In this document: one piece after another, positions 14,962 to 22,729 of the stretch
Position numbering within the stretch: position 1 is the stretch's first letter
How the letters are laid out: the number at the start of each line of letters is the position of its first letter
Source of the DNA: Modestobacter sp. Leaf380
GTDB lineage: Bacteria; Actinomycetota; Actinomycetes; Mycobacteriales; Geodermatophilaceae
Length of the DNA stretch: 64,000 nucleotides
Assembly (NCBI RefSeq): GCF_001424485.1
Contig: NZ_LMQC01000024.1
Coordinates: forward strand, 99,477 to 163,476
Reading direction: 5' to 3'
Translations under genes and position numbers: made by a program
Notes under the pieces: model-generated
What the model was told of the DNA's origin: nothing
The model's database searches: none
Seen by the model: only the letters and a program-made list of their open reading frames with translations

Positions 14962-16140
14962 TCAGGGCAGCAGGGACGCCGCCACGCTGCCGCGGACCGG
15001 GCGGTCGGCTCCCAGCAGGAGCATCTGGGCCAGGTGGTAGGCGTCGGGCTGGCCGGTCCAGGTGCCGGTGCCGACCTCGCCGGTGGGGGTGAGCTCGTGG
15101 TGCCAGCTGCCGGTGGAGCGGTCCAGGAAGTGCGCGTCGCCGTGCGCCTCCCAGGTGTGCTGCAGCCCGGCGGCGCGCGGGTCCCCGGTGACCGCGTACC
15201 GGACGGCGGCCGCGGCGACCGCCTCGCACAGCACCCAGTGCATCCGGGCGACGACGACGGGCCGGTCCGACCAGTCCAGCGTGTACGGGAAGCCGGGGTG
15301 GCCGTCGGCGGCCCAGCCACGCTCGGTGGCGGCGGTGAACAGGGCGGCGCTGTCGGCGCGCAGCCAGCCGGGCGCGCGCTCACCGAGGACGGCGTCCAGG
15401 TGCAGGCACAGCCGGGCCCACTCGAACTGGTGCCCGACGGTGACGCCGTAGGGCCGGAACGGGTCGGCCTTCGCGTCCGCCGAGTGCTCGGGCAGCGGCG
15501 TCCAGTCGCTGGTGAAGTGCTCGGGCAGCCGCCAGTCGGCCTCACGCGCCCAGCCGTGCACGATCCGCTCCGTCGAGCGCAGCGCGTGGCTGCGCAGCCG
15601 GGCGGTGGTCTCCGGGTGGGTGCCGGCCAGGGCGTCGGCGGCGGCCAGCGCGGCCTCGACGCCGTGCATGTTGGCGTTGGCGCCGCGGTAGTCCTCGGTC
15701 TGCGACCAGTCGGGGGTGGACGACTCCCGGGCCAGGCCCTCGGCGTCGTCCCAGAAGCGGTCCTCCCAGACGGCGAGGGCCTCGTCCAGCAGCTCGGCGG
15801 CCCCCGGCACGGCCGCGGTCGTCGCCGAGGAGGCGGCCAGCAGCACGAACGCGTGCACGTAGGCGGCCTTGGACCGGTCGCTGGTGCTGGCACCCCAGCC
15901 GCCGTGCTCGCCGTCCCGCAGCGGCCCCGAGGCCAGCGCCCGGACGCCGTGCTCGGCCAGCTCCAGTGCGCCCTCCCGGCCCAACAGCGCGGCCAGGGAG
16001 AACACGTGCGTCATCCGCGCGCTGATCCAGGTCTCCGTCGGCCGCTCCTCGACCACCCCGTCGGCACCCAGGTACCCGAACCCGTCGGGCACCCGGGCGC
16101 GCGCGGCGAAGGCGAGCAGCGGCCCGAGCTCGGTCTCCAT
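14962..16140 (-). CDS. AGE-family sugar epimerase/isomerase
   Basis: This is a 392-aa (alpha/alpha)6-barrel protein of the N-acylglucosamine 2-epimerase superfamily. Landmarks are WISARMTHVFSLAALLG (about 38-54), YRGANANMHGVEAALAA (about 150-166), YGVTVGHQFEWARLCLHLD, and the C-terminal GQPDAYHLAQMLLL. The His residues in RMTHVF, NMHGVE and VGHQFEW match the catalytic positions of D-mannose isomerase and YihS-type aldose-ketose isomerases. A hexose isomerase (mannose to fructose) is therefore more likely than an acylglucosamine epimerase. It lies 10 bp behind bkdC, but TAGGGT in that gap would give it its own leaderless promoter. Confidence 0.85.
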   Translation of the reverse strand: METELGPLLAFAARARVPDGFGYLGADGVVEERPTETWISARMTHVFSLAALLGREGALELAEHGVRALASGPLRDGEHGGWGASTSDRSKAAYVHAFVLLAASSATTAAVPGAAELLDEALAVWEDRFWDDAEGLARESSTPDWSQTEDYRGANANMHGVEAALAAADALAGTHPETTARLRSHALRSTERIVHGWAREADWRLPEHFTSDWTPLPEHSADAKADPFRPYGVTVGHQFEWARLCLHLDAVLGERAPGWLRADSAALFTAATERGWAADGHPGFPYTLDWSDRPVVVARMHWVLCEAVAAAAVRYAVTGDPRAAGLQHTWEAHGDAHFLDRSTGSWHHELTPTGEVGTGTWTGQPDAYHLAQMLLLGADRPVRGSVAASLLP

Positions 16141-16147
16141 GCGACCG

Positions 16148-16153
16148 ACCCTA
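16148..16153 (-). promoter_or_regulatory. -10 box TAGGGT overlapping the bkdC stop codon
   Basis: The TAG stop of bkdC (16151-16153) is also the first half of TAGGGT, which ends 7 nt before the ATG of the AGE-family gene. A leaderless transcript could start there. Confidence 0.5.
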
Positions 16154-17683
16154 GAAGGCCAGTGCGGTCCCCGGGTCGTGGAGCACGGCGCCGATGTCGG
16201 CCAGGAAGCGGGAGCCCAGCTCGCCGTCGACGACGCGGTGGTCGAAGGACAGCGCCAGCTGGGTCACCTGGCGCACGCGGATCTTGCCCTTGTGCACCCA
16301 CGGCATCTCACGGACCGCACCGAAGGCCAGGATCGCCGACTCACCCGGGTTGAGGATCGGCGTCCCGGTGTCGACGCCGAACACCCCGACGTTGGTGATC
16401 GTGATCGTCCCGCCGGACATCGCGGACGGACTGGTCCTCCCCTCCCGTGCGGTGGCGGTCAGGTCGGCCAGCGCGCCGGCGAGCTCCGCCAGCGACAGCC
16501 GGCCGGCGTCCTTGACGTTGGGCACGATCAGCCCCCGCGGGGTGGCCGCGGCGATGCCGAGGTTCACGTAGTCCTTGACCACGATCTCCTGGGCCGCCTC
16601 GTCCCACGAGCTGTTGATCATCGGGTGCCGCTGCACGGCCAGCAGCAGCGCCTTGGCCACGAAGAGCAGCGGGCTGACCTTGAGCCCGGCCAGCTCGGGG
16701 CGGGCGGCGAGCCGGGTGCGCAGCTGCATGGTGCGGGTGACGTCGACGGTGAGGAACTCCGTCACGTGCGGCGCGGTGAACGCGCTGGCGACCATCGCGG
16801 CCGCGGTGTGCTTGCGCACGCCCTTGACCGGGATCCGCTGCTCGCGGCCCTCCGTGCCGGCGTCGGCCACCGGGAAGCGGACGACGGTGCCGGCGTCGGC
16901 GGCCAGCTCCGCCGGGGTGCGCGCGCCCGAGCCGCGGGCAGCGTCGACGTCGGCGCGGGTGATGACCCCACCGGCGCCAGTGCCGGTCACGGTGGTCAGG
17001 TCGACCCCGACGTCCTTGGCGTACTTGCGCACCGGCGGCTTGGCCAGCGGGCGCGGGGCGCCCCGGCCGGGGGCGACGGTGCGGCTGGGCGCGGCCTCCA
17101 CGTCGGGCCGGGCGGCCGCGGCGGCCTCGGCCTGGCGGCCGGTCTCCAGGCCGCCGTGCCGGACCGGCTTGGTCGTGGCGTCCGGCGCGGTGGCCAGCAG
17201 CGGCGGGCGCTCGGACCCCGGGCCGGTGTTCGAGCCGTAATCGGCCTCGGGCAGCACCTGCGGCGCGGTGGCCCGCTCGGCGGCAGCCGCACCGGAGCGG
17301 CGCGGACGGCGGACGGCCTCGGTGTTCCTCGGGCCGTAGCCGACCAGCACCGAGGTGCGACCACCCGGTGCGGGCCCGCCGATCAGCCCGGCCGCCGGGG
17401 TGTCGTCGTCGGCTGCGGGGGCGGCGGGGGCAACGTCCCCGCCGAGGTCGATGGTGATGATCGGGGCGCCGACGTCGACCGTCGTCCCCGGCTCGTGCAG
17501 CAGCTCCACGACGGTGCCGGCGAACGGGCTGGGCAGCTCGACGGCGGCCTTCGCCGTCTCCACCTCGCACAGCGGCTGGTTGGTGACGACGACGTCGCCG
17601 ACCGCCACGAGCCACTGCAGGATCTCGCCCTCGGTCAGCCCCTCGCCGACGTCGGGCAGCTTGAACTGGCGCAGGTCGGCCAT
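16151..17683 (-). CDS. bkdC: Branched-chain 2-oxo acid dehydrogenase E2 (dihydrolipoyl acyltransferase)
   Basis: The 510-aa E2 core subunit carries the lipoyl domain at 1-80 (lipoylated K45 in VETAKAAVELPSP), a Pro/Ala/Arg-rich linker, and the peripheral subunit-binding domain at about 215-250 (LAKPPVRKYAKDVGVDLTTV). The catalytic domain (280-510) has the acyltransfer motif SFDHRVVDGELG near the C-terminus. It transfers isobutyryl, isovaleryl or 2-methylbutyryl groups to CoA. Start is ATG 17683, one base from the E1-beta stop. Pyruvate or acetoin substrates are possible, but the divergent Lrp regulator favours branched chains. Confidence 0.9.
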   Translation of the reverse strand: MADLRQFKLPDVGEGLTEGEILQWLVAVGDVVVTNQPLCEVETAKAAVELPSPFAGTVVELLHEPGTTVDVGAPIITIDLGGDVAPAAPAADDDTPAAGLIGGPAPGGRTSVLVGYGPRNTEAVRRPRRSGAAAAERATAPQVLPEADYGSNTGPGSERPPLLATAPDATTKPVRHGGLETGRQAEAAAAARPDVEAAPSRTVAPGRGAPRPLAKPPVRKYAKDVGVDLTTVTGTGAGGVITRADVDAARGSGARTPAELAADAGTVVRFPVADAGTEGREQRIPVKGVRKHTAAAMVASAFTAPHVTEFLTVDVTRTMQLRTRLAARPELAGLKVSPLLFVAKALLLAVQRHPMINSSWDEAAQEIVVKDYVNLGIAAATPRGLIVPNVKDAGRLSLAELAGALADLTATAREGRTSPSAMSGGTITITNVGVFGVDTGTPILNPGESAILAFGAVREMPWVHKGKIRVRQVTQLALSFDHRVVDGELGSRFLADIGAVLHDPGTALAF

Positions 17684-17684
17684 C

Positions 17685-18659
17685 TCAGAACCCCATCGCT
17701 CGGTCGACGACGTGCAGCACCCGGTCCAGGTCGGGCAGGTACTCCTCCTCGAGCTTGGACGGCGGGTAGGTGACGTCGTAGCCACCGACCCGCAGCACCG
17801 GGGCCTCCAGGGAGTGGAAGCAGCTCTCGGTGACCCGGGCGGCGATCTCCGCGCCCAGGCCCAGGTTGGTCTGCGCCTCGTGCACCACGACGCAGCGGCC
17901 GGTCCGGCGCACGGACTCCTCGACCGGGCCCAGGTCCAGCGGGGACAGCGTGCGCAGGTCGATGACCTCGATGGACTGGCCGTCGGACTCCGCGGCCTGG
18001 GCGGCCTGCAGCGCCGTCTTCACCATCGGGCCGTAGGCCAGCAGGGTGAGGTCGTCCCCGGCGCGGACCACCCGGGAGCTGAACAGCGGCGGCGGGGACA
18101 CGTCCAGGTCGACCTCGGCCTTGTCCCAGTACCGGCGCTTGGGCTCGAAGAACACGACCGGGTCCGGGCAGGCGATGGCCTGCTGCAGCATCCAGTAGGC
18201 GTCGGCCGGGTTGGAGACGGCGACGACCTTCAGGCCCGTGGTGTGCGCGAAGTAGGCCTCGGGGCTCTCGCTGTGGTGCTCGACCGCGCCGATGCCGCCG
18301 CCGAAGGGGATCCGGATGGTGATCGGCATGGGCAGCCGGCCGCGGGAGCGGGCGTGGATCTTGGCGACCTGGGTGACGATCTGGTTGTAGGCGGGGAAGA
18401 CGAACCCGTCGAACTGGATCTCGCAGACCGGCCGGTAGCCGCGCATGGCGAGCCCGACCGCCGTCCCCAGGATGCCGGCCTCGGCCAGCGGGGTGTCCAC
18501 CACACGCGCCTCGCCGAAGTCCTTCTGCAGGCCGTCGGTGATCCGGAAGACCCCGCCGAGCTTGCCGATGTCCTCCCCCATGAGCACGACCTTCGGGTCG
18601 TCCTCCATGGCCTTGCGCAGGCCGTTGTTGAGCGCCTTGCCCAGCGTCAGGGTGGTCAC
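17685..18659 (-). CDS. bkdB: Branched-chain 2-oxo acid dehydrogenase E1 beta
   Basis: This 324-aa transketolase-type subunit binds the pyrimidine end of thiamine diphosphate. Motifs are VVLMGEDIGKLGGVFRIT, the catalytic-type glutamate in CEIQFDGFVFPAYNQIV, IPFGGGIGAVEHHSES (HSES, loop for substrate) and VVHEAQTNLGLGAEIAA. It starts with GTG, overlapping the E1-alpha stop by 4 nt (GTGA), so the two subunits are made in equal amounts. Full length. It acts with E1-alpha to decarboxylate 2-oxoisovalerate and related acids. No E3 (lipoamide dehydrogenase) gene lies in the window. Confidence 0.93.
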   Translation of the reverse strand: MTTLTLGKALNNGLRKAMEDDPKVVLMGEDIGKLGGVFRITDGLQKDFGEARVVDTPLAEAGILGTAVGLAMRGYRPVCEIQFDGFVFPAYNQIVTQVAKIHARSRGRLPMPITIRIPFGGGIGAVEHHSESPEAYFAHTTGLKVVAVSNPADAYWMLQQAIACPDPVVFFEPKRRYWDKAEVDLDVSPPPLFSSRVVRAGDDLTLLAYGPMVKTALQAAQAAESDGQSIEVIDLRTLSPLDLGPVEESVRRTGRCVVVHEAQTNLGLGAEIAARVTESCFHSLEAPVLRVGGYDVTYPPSKLEEEYLPDLDRVLHVVDRAMGF

Positions 18660-19795
18660 TGCTCTGCTCCCTCGAAGCCGGCGTGGTAGCTGAGGAAGTC
18701 CGCGCGCTGGGCGGCGATCTCCTCGGTCTGCTCGGCGTAGACGTGGTCGAACATCTCGGTGCCGGCCGGGTCGGGCATCTCCAACGTGCCCTTCCGGATG
18801 CGGACGGCGAGCTCGTCGCCCTCGGCGTCGACGGCGTCGAAGAAGGCGGCGTCGGCCTTGCCGGAGCGGGACAGGTACGCCTTGACCCGGGCGATCGGGT
18901 CGCGCAGCTTCCACTCCTCCAGCTCACCTGCCAACCGGTAGCGGGTGGGGTCGTCGGAGGTGGTGTGCGCGCCCATCCGGTAGGTGAAGGCCTCGATGAA
19001 CGTGGGACCCGAGCCCTCCCGCGCCCGCGCCAGGGCCGCGCGGGTGACGGCGAGGACGGCGAGGACGTCGTTGCCGTCGACCCGGACGCCGGGGAAGCCG
19101 AAGCCGGCGGCGCGCTGGAAGAGCGGCACCTTGGACTGGCGCTCGATCGGCACGCTGATCGCGTACTGGTTGTTCTGGCAGAAGAACACCACCGGGGCGT
19201 CGAAGGTGGAGGCCCAGATCAGCGCCTCGTTCACCTCGCCCTGGCTGGTGGCGCCGTCACCGAGGAAGGCCAGCGCGGCGGCGTCGGCGCCGTCGCGCTG
19301 GATGCCCATCGCGTAGCCGGTGGCGTGCAGGCACTGCGCACCGATGACGACCGTGTAGAGGTTGAAGCCCAGCTGCACCGGGTCCCAGCCGCCCAGGTCG
19401 TTGCCGCGGAAGAGGCTGATCACGTGCAGCGGGTCGACCCCGCGCGCCCAGGCCACGCCGTGCTCGCGGTAGGTCGGGAAGGCCATGTCGTCGGCGCCCA
19501 GCGCCCGGCCGGCGCCGATCTGCGCGGCCTCCTGGCCCAGCAGCGAGGCCCAGATGCCCAGCTCGCCCTGCCGCTGCAGGGCGGTGGCCTCGACGTCCCA
19601 GCGGCGGACCAGCGCGAGGTCGCGGTACAGCGCGCGGAGCTCGTCGTCGCCGATCTCCAGCGCGTAGTCCGGGTGCTCCACGCGCTCACCCTCGGGGGTG
19701 AGCAGCTGGACCAGGTCGGGCTGGGCGGGCAGGTGCGGCGCGCCCGCCCCGGGGACCGGGTCGACCATCTCGCGCACGTCGGGTACTGCGGTCAC
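18656..19795 (-). CDS. bkdA: Branched-chain 2-oxo acid dehydrogenase E1 alpha
   Basis: This is the 379-aa thiamine-diphosphate-binding subunit. The cofactor motif GDGATSQGEVNEALIWAS ends in FCQNNQYAIS (GDG...NN). Other family blocks are ALVRRWDVEATALQRQGELG, FPTYREHGVAWARGV and TYRMGAHTTSDDPTRYR (phosphorylation-loop equivalent). The HGxxxxRG-type patch REHGVAWARGV is typical of branched-chain rather than pyruvate E1. The GTG at 19795 has GAGGAG 6 nt upstream. First gene of the bkdABC unit; the divergent lrp-type gene and an 8-bp inverted repeat lie just upstream. Confidence 0.93.
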   Translation of the reverse strand: MTAVPDVREMVDPVPGAGAPHLPAQPDLVQLLTPEGERVEHPDYALEIGDDELRALYRDLALVRRWDVEATALQRQGELGIWASLLGQEAAQIGAGRALGADDMAFPTYREHGVAWARGVDPLHVISLFRGNDLGGWDPVQLGFNLYTVVIGAQCLHATGYAMGIQRDGADAAALAFLGDGATSQGEVNEALIWASTFDAPVVFFCQNNQYAISVPIERQSKVPLFQRAAGFGFPGVRVDGNDVLAVLAVTRAALARAREGSGPTFIEAFTYRMGAHTTSDDPTRYRLAGELEEWKLRDPIARVKAYLSRSGKADAAFFDAVDAEGDELAVRIRKGTLEMPDPAGTEMFDHVYAEQTEEIAAQRADFLSYHAGFEGAEQ

Positions 19796-19906
19796 GACTT
19801 TCTCCTCGCCGTCGTCCCGCGGCCACCGGGGTCTCCGGCGCCACGGTCGGTGGACGTCTCCAGCACCTCGCGGCACCGGTGTGCAGCACATCACTGTGCC
19901 GCAGAT

Positions 19907-19937
19907 CTGCGCAAGGCCCCGGCGTCCGATTGCGCAG
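19907..19937. promoter_or_regulatory. Inverted repeat, likely Lrp operator of bkd
   Basis: CTGCGCAA (19907-19914) and TTGCGCAG (19930-19937) are perfect inverted 8-mers with centres 23 bp apart, about two helical turns. They lie in the 185-bp divergent region between bkdA and the Lrp/AsnC gene. This is a good site for a dimer-of-dimers Lrp protein. Confidence 0.6.
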
Positions 19938-19980
19938 GATGCTCGGTCGGACCCGACTGTGGCGTGGCACACTGAGCACC

Positions 19981-20451
19981 GTGCCCGGCATCGACGCCAC
20001 TGACGCGCGCCTCCTGCTCGCCCTGTCCGAGGACCCCCGGGCCACGGTGATGGCGCTGTCCCAGGAGCTGGGGCTGGCCCGCAACACCGTGCAGACCCGG
20101 TTGGCGCGACTGGAGTCCGGCGGCGTGCTGGACCCCTTCGAGCGGCGGGTCCGGCCCGAGGCGCTGGGCTACCGGCTGGGCGCCTACGTGACCGTCACGG
20201 TCACCCAGACCTCCCTGGCCGAGGTCAGCGCCGGCCTGGCCGACATCCCCGAGGTGCTCGAGGTCATCGGGCTGTCCGGGGTGGCCGACCTGCTGGTCCA
20301 GGTGGTCGCCGTCGACGCGGACGACCTGTGGCGGATCAGCGAGCAGGTGCTCGCCATCCCCGGTGTGCAGCGCACCGACACCAACCTGGCGCTGCGCCGT
20401 TTCGTCGACCACCGGATGACACCACTGCTCCGCCGGGCCGCCGGGCTCTGA
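19981..20451 (+). CDS. bkdR: Lrp/AsnC family regulator, probably of the bkd genes
   Basis: The 156-aa feast/famine regulator has an N-terminal HTH (DATDARLLLALSEDPRATVMA ... GLARNTVQTRLARLESGGVL) and a C-terminal RAM sensor domain (about 70-150, VTVTVTQTSLAEVSAGL and GVADLLVQVVAVDADDLW). It is divergently transcribed from bkdABC, a common arrangement for BkdR, so branched-chain amino or 2-oxo acids are the likely effectors. GTG 19981 was chosen since the extension upstream is Cys/Arg-rich and unlike the family. No Shine-Dalgarno is visible. Confidence 0.88.
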   Translation: MPGIDATDARLLLALSEDPRATVMALSQELGLARNTVQTRLARLESGGVLDPFERRVRPEALGYRLGAYVTVTVTQTSLAEVSAGLADIPEVLEVIGLSGVADLLVQVVAVDADDLWRISEQVLAIPGVQRTDTNLALRRFVDHRMTPLLRRAAGL

Positions 20452-20459
20452 CGCCGGTC

Positions 20460-20465
20460 TAGGGT
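20460..20465 (+). promoter_or_regulatory. -10 box TAGGGT of a leaderless gene
   Basis: TAGGGT ends 5 nt before the GTG start of the lipoprotein hydrolase gene (20471); there is no Shine-Dalgarno. Confidence 0.5.
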
Positions 20466-20470
20466 GCGCC

Positions 20471-22033
20471 GTGCTCACCCGTGCGGCCCGGCCCCTCGCC
20501 AGCGTCCTCCTCGCCCTGCTGCTGGCCGGCTGCGTGACCACGGTGCCCGGGTCGCCGGCCCCCCGGGAGAGCGGCTGGACGTTCGTCGGCGAGGAGCCGT
20601 GCGACGACGCCGGTGCGGTGGGCGCCGACGAGTTCTCCTGCGTGACCCTCAGCGTGCCGGTCGACCACGCCGAGCCGACCGGTGAGCACTGGGACGTGAC
20701 CTTCGGGCTGCGCCGGGCCGACGGGGACAGCCGCGGCGTCCTGGTGACCGCCACCGGCGGGCCCGGGTCCAGCGGCCTGTCGGTGGCCGATCTCTACCTG
20801 GGTTCCCGCTACCCGGCCGCGGTGGCCGAGCAGTACGACACGGTCTTCTTCGACCAGCGCGGGATCGGGCTCTCCCAGGAGTTCCGCTGCGACGACACGT
20901 ACTACGGGTCCTTCGCCGAGACCGTCGACACCTCCTCCACGGCCGCCGACCGCACCGCGTACGCCGAGGCCGCCACGACGTTCGGGCAGGAGTGCTTCAC
21001 CGAGGCCGGGGTCGACCCGGCCACCGCACCCCGTTACGCCACCCGACAGGCCGTCGAGGACCTCGAGGACTTCCGCGAGTGGCTGGGCACCCCGGCCCTG
21101 GTGCTCTACGGGGAGAGCTACGGGACGCAGTACGTGCAGACCTACGCCGCGGCCCACCCGGACCGGGTCGAGCGGGTGGTGGTCGACGGGGTGGTCGACC
21201 TGACCACCGACATCCAGGACTTCGCGCTGGGCTCGGCCCGCGCCGACTCCGAGATCCTGGCCCGCACCCTGCTGTCCTGCGACACCCAGCCCGCCTGCGC
21301 CGACGAGGCACCCGGGACCTCGCTGGCGGCCTACGACGAGCTGCAGGCCCGGCTGGCCGCCGAACCGGTCACCCTGGACGACGGCACCGTCGTCGACGAG
21401 GCCACCCTGAAGAGCGCGGCCTTCGGGTGGATCAGCGACCCGTACTCCCGGACCGAGCTGCAGGTCGCGGTCAACGAGGCCGTGCTCGGCGACTACTCGG
21501 CCCTCGTCGACCTCGCCGAGGACGGCGGGGGGTTCGGCCCCACGGACGACTTCTCCGACGCGCTGTTCTACGCCGTCGAGTGCCAGGACTACGACTTCGT
21601 GCCCCAGGGCGGCGACGGCGCCGCCGCCCTGGACGGCTGGCTGGACCGGGCCGCCGCCGAGGGCGTCGACCAGCTCCGGCTGGGCGACTACTACTACGGC
21701 GACACCCCCTGCCACTTCTGGCCCGGCGTCGCGGACTCCCCCGACGTCCCGCGCCCGGCCCCGGTCACCGACCCGCCCTACCCGGTGCTGGTGGTCAACG
21801 CCGACGCCGACCCGAACACCCCGGTCGCCGGTGCGCTCGGCGTCTTCCGGGACCTGACGCCCGGCCAGGGCCCCGAGGACGCCCTGGTGCTGCTGCAGGG
21901 CGGGTTCCACGTGGTCTGGGGTGCCGGCGACCCCTGTGTCGACGGCCCGGTCGACGCCTTCGTGCTCGAGGGGACCGTGCCCGCGGAGCGGTTCACGAAC
22001 TGCCCCGGTGACATCGCCGACCCCTACCCCTGA
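20471..22033 (+). CDS. Secreted lipoprotein alpha/beta hydrolase (tripeptidyl aminopeptidase-like)
   Basis: This 520-aa lipoprotein has a signal peptide with lipobox LLAG-C21, so it is anchored outside the membrane. The alpha/beta-hydrolase fold follows: VTATGGPGSSGLSVADLYL (oxyanion loop), FFDQRGIGLS, nucleophile elbow LYGESYGTQYVQTYAA, and a C-terminal domain with VVNADADPNTPVAGA (acid) and the His in QGGFHVVWG. Ten or so Cys suggest disulfides. It resembles Streptomyces/Mycobacterium SlpD/tripeptidyl aminopeptidase-like enzymes that trim peptides from the N-terminus. Substrate inferred only from family. Confidence 0.85.
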   Translation: MLTRAARPLASVLLALLLAGCVTTVPGSPAPRESGWTFVGEEPCDDAGAVGADEFSCVTLSVPVDHAEPTGEHWDVTFGLRRADGDSRGVLVTATGGPGSSGLSVADLYLGSRYPAAVAEQYDTVFFDQRGIGLSQEFRCDDTYYGSFAETVDTSSTAADRTAYAEAATTFGQECFTEAGVDPATAPRYATRQAVEDLEDFREWLGTPALVLYGESYGTQYVQTYAAAHPDRVERVVVDGVVDLTTDIQDFALGSARADSEILARTLLSCDTQPACADEAPGTSLAAYDELQARLAAEPVTLDDGTVVDEATLKSAAFGWISDPYSRTELQVAVNEAVLGDYSALVDLAEDGGGFGPTDDFSDALFYAVECQDYDFVPQGGDGAAALDGWLDRAAAEGVDQLRLGDYYYGDTPCHFWPGVADSPDVPRPAPVTDPPYPVLVVNADADPNTPVAGALGVFRDLTPGQGPEDALVLLQGGFHVVWGAGDPCVDGPVDAFVLEGTVPAERFTNCPGDIADPYP

Positions 22034-22072
22034 GCCGTTTCCGGCCCCACCGGGGCCGGGTAGGGGAGCGGC

Positions 22073-22591
22073 ATGGCAATCGAGACCCCGTTCGGGGCGA
22101 TCGGCAAGGGCAAGCGAGGCATCTCCACCGGCGGCTGGCTGCTGCGCGGTGCCGCAGCAGGAGCGGCCGGGACGACGGTGCTCAACACCGTGACCTACCT
22201 GGACATGGCCGTCCGTGGCCGGGGCACCAGCTCCACCCCGGAGCAGACCGTCGAGGCGCTCGCGGACAAGGCGCACGTCGGCATCCCCGGCGAGGGCGAG
22301 ACCCGTGACAACCGGGTCTCCGGGCTCGGCCCGCTGACCGGCATCGTCGCCGGGGTCGGCGTGGGCGCCCTGTCCGGCCTGGCCCGCGCACTGGGCTTCC
22401 GGCCGAACCCGGTGGTCGGCGGGCTCGCCGCCGCCGTGGCCGCCCTGATCGGGGCGAACGGGCCGATGGCGGTGCTGGGCATCAGCGACCCGCGGACCTG
22501 GTCGGCCACCGACTGGGCCGCCGACGTCGTCCCGCACCTGGCCTACGGCTTCGCCACCCACTCCACCCTGGCCGCCCTCGACCGCGCCTGA
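22073..22591 (+). CDS. Conserved small membrane protein of unknown function
   Basis: The 172-aa protein has a glycine/alanine-rich segment at about 22-38 and two stronger hydrophobic helices (about 84-104 and 112-135), so it is probably membrane-embedded. The N-terminus MAIETPFGAIGKGKRG is basic. The loop TSSTPEQTVEALADKAHVGIPG resembles a family of actinobacterial proteins annotated only as hypothetical. TAGGGGAGCGGC upstream of the ATG can be read as a ribosome site or a weak -10. It ends at a long inverted repeat (22610-22713). Confidence 0.65.
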   Translation: MAIETPFGAIGKGKRGISTGGWLLRGAAAGAAGTTVLNTVTYLDMAVRGRGTSSTPEQTVEALADKAHVGIPGEGETRDNRVSGLGPLTGIVAGVGVGALSGLARALGFRPNPVVGGLAAAVAALIGANGPMAVLGISDPRTWSATDWAADVVPHLAYGFATHSTLAALDRA

Positions 22592-22609
22592 CCCGCCGCC
22601 CGGGGGAGG

Positions 22610-22713
22610 CAACGTCCGGTTTCCTGGGTGGACACAGCCATCCGGACGTGGAGCCGGTGCACGACGCGGCTCAACGTCCGGCGAGGCAGGTCGACCCAGG
22701 GAACCGGACGTTG
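22610..22713. repeat. Long inverted repeat between convergent genes
   Basis: Two 24-nt arms (22610-22633 and 22690-22713) match at 22 of 24 positions. The left arm begins CAACGTCCGGTTTCCTGGGT and the right ends with ACCGGACGTTG. The 56-bp spacer contains a third, direct CAACGTCCGG. It lies between the membrane protein gene (+) and the serine hydrolase gene (-) and may act as a two-way terminator. Confidence 0.8.
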
Positions 22714-22729
22714 ACCGGCGCTGCGGGGG

